From: PVC group bacterium
GTDB taxonomy: Bacteria; Verrucomicrobiota; Kiritimatiellia; CAIKKV01; PXCX01
Direction: 5' to 3'
Length of the DNA stretch: 7,517 bases
Assembly (NCBI GenBank): GCA_003567575.1
Contig: PWZG01000322.1
Span: forward strand, 1 to 7,517
Positions 7,153 to 7,517 of this stretch are shown here, piece after piece. The stretch's first letter is position 1; every line of letters starts with the position of its first letter. The translations under genes were made by a program, and so were the position numbers. The notes beneath the pieces are model-generated. The model had not been told where the DNA came from, ran no database searches, and was given only the letters and a program-made list of their open reading frames with translations.

Positions 7153-7195
7153 GGTGGTCAATAATGACCACCCGTCTATCATTTGTGGTCATTTT
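7153..7195 (+). terminator. Two competing hairpins after pyrF, possible weak terminator
   Basis: GGTGGTCA (7153-7160) pairs perfectly with TGACCACC (7165-7172) around a four-base ATAA loop, one base after the pyrF stop. The same central arm can instead pair downstream: AATGACCAC (7163-7171) with GTGGTCATT (7185-7193), a nine-bp stem with a 13-base loop whose 3' side runs into TTTT (7192-7195). The two folds exclude each other. The second has the shape of an intrinsic terminator, but the T run is short. Confidence 0.4.
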
Positions 7196-7211
7196 GGCAT
7201 AGATGATCAAT

Positions 7212-7257
7212 AGGTAACCAACGATAAAGGGACGCCTGATTCTCGTCCCTATCACCT
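7212..7257 (+). repeat. Bulged inverted repeat
   Basis: AGGGACG (7228-7234) and CGTCCCT (7244-7250) form a perfect seven-bp stem around a nine-base loop. Beyond a two-base bulge, GAT (7223-7225) pairs with ATC (7251-7253), and AGGT (7212-7215) can pair with ACCT (7254-7257). No T run follows, so it is not a standard terminator. Confidence 0.4.
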
Positions 7258-7375
7258 CATGTCGCATCGGATACCATATCATAACGCGTATTTTCAGAAC
7301 TTTACGCTATCCATCATCCTTCAACCGCGCCTGCATCATTAAAAACATGCGGATATTGGCATGATATATGCTATT

Positions 7376-7381
7376 TATAAT
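7376..7381 (+). promoter_or_regulatory. Candidate -10 box
   Basis: A perfect TATAAT that would place transcription near 7388, at the base of the long hairpin. The only -35-like hexamer, TTGGCA (7356-7361), is just 14 bp away, which is too short for a normal promoter. Confidence 0.25.
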
Positions 7382-7386
7382 AGTTG

Positions 7387-7470
7387 ACCCTCGGTCGGTC
7401 CGGTATGAGAGGACGACTACTTGTAATCGATCCAATGAAACCGGACTGACCGACGGGTGTCATTTTTTTT
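7387..7470 (+). terminator. Long hairpin with eight-T tail: terminator, attenuator or small RNA end
   Basis: The left arm 7387-7404 (ACCCTCGGTCGGTCCGGT) pairs with 7440-7458 over 18 positions, with one bulged C (7454) and one G-U wobble (G7397 with T7447). An alternative base adds TGAC (7385-7388) against GTCA (7459-7462). The loop is 35 bases and a run of eight T (7463-7470) follows the stem. This is the strongest intrinsic-terminator shape in the window. The large loop is unusual for a simple terminator. It could end pyrEF transcription or belong to the leader of a gene beyond the window. Confidence 0.6.
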
Positions 7471-7517
7471 GCTTGCATAACCCCGTTATTTTTGGTTTGA
7501 TGCCTCAAGTGCGTGTA

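Larger units (their letters stand above)
7152..7517. other. Structured 366-bp intergenic region after pyrF
   Basis: No convincing protein gene or tRNA here; the only small frame noted is a 14-codon one at 7405-7449. It is AT-richer than the coding DNA on its left and holds three separate inverted-repeat structures (7153-7193, 7212-7257, 7387-7458), a perfect TATAAT (7376-7381) and an eight-T run (7463-7470). The stretch 7260-7370 shows nothing I recognise apart from a short GCAT-GATAT-ATGC inverted repeat at 7359-7371. Confidence 0.6.

Noticed and set aside
6866..7282. Minus-strand frame running from the 3' end of pyrF into the intergenic region
   Set aside because: Mostly antisense to pyrF, with no domain signature and no good ribosome site noted.
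7405..7449. 14-codon frame inside the large hairpin (MRGRLLVIDPMKPD)
   Set aside because: No good ribosome site and no run of regulatory codons; not called as a gene, only mentioned as an attenuator possibility.

Overview
The window looks like bacterial chromosome with moderately high GC, dense coding and clear Shine-Dalgarno sites. An exported DUF4838-type protein, a cytoplasmic MGH1/GH63-like hydrolase and an AraC-family regulator with a degenerate N-terminal sensor together suggest a carbohydrate-degrading member of the PVC group (Kiritimatiellota, Lentisphaerota or Verrucomicrobiota). This placement comes from gene content only; no rRNA or other phylogenetic marker is present.

Left part (24-3919): a two-gene operon on the minus strand faces an AraC-family regulator on the plus strand. 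The first operon gene (3790 down to 2564) encodes a cytoplasmic (alpha/alpha)6-barrel glycoside hydrolase. The second (2549 down to 24) encodes an 841-residue predicted exported protein with a GH67-like N-terminal domain, a DUF4838 core and a C-terminal beta-sandwich. The stop of the first gene overlaps the Shine-Dalgarno site of the second. The 127-bp divergent region holds two near-identical 16-bp direct repeats whose starts are 21 bp apart, and a third, weaker copy 20 bp further on that runs into the araC start codon. The first repeat abuts the -35 of a plausible operon promoter. This is the geometry expected for an AraC-type activator that also controls itself. The inferred logic is that a glycan-derived sugar activates the regulator, which then switches on both enzymes.

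Middle (3918-5538): the regulator is followed, 43 bp away and convergent, by a small polytopic membrane protein resembling the 'small multi-drug export' family. It has no evident link to the sugar locus.

Right part (5740-7151): pyrE (TTG start with a strong Shine-Dalgarno site) and pyrF overlap by ATGA and encode the last two steps of UMP synthesis.

The last 366 bases (7152-7517) contain no convincing gene but are rich in RNA structure. There are two mutually exclusive hairpins right after pyrF, a bulged hairpin around 7212-7257, and a long hairpin with an eight-T tail (7387-7470). A perfect TATAAT sits immediately upstream of that last hairpin. It is either a terminator or attenuator for flanking genes or a short noncoding RNA.
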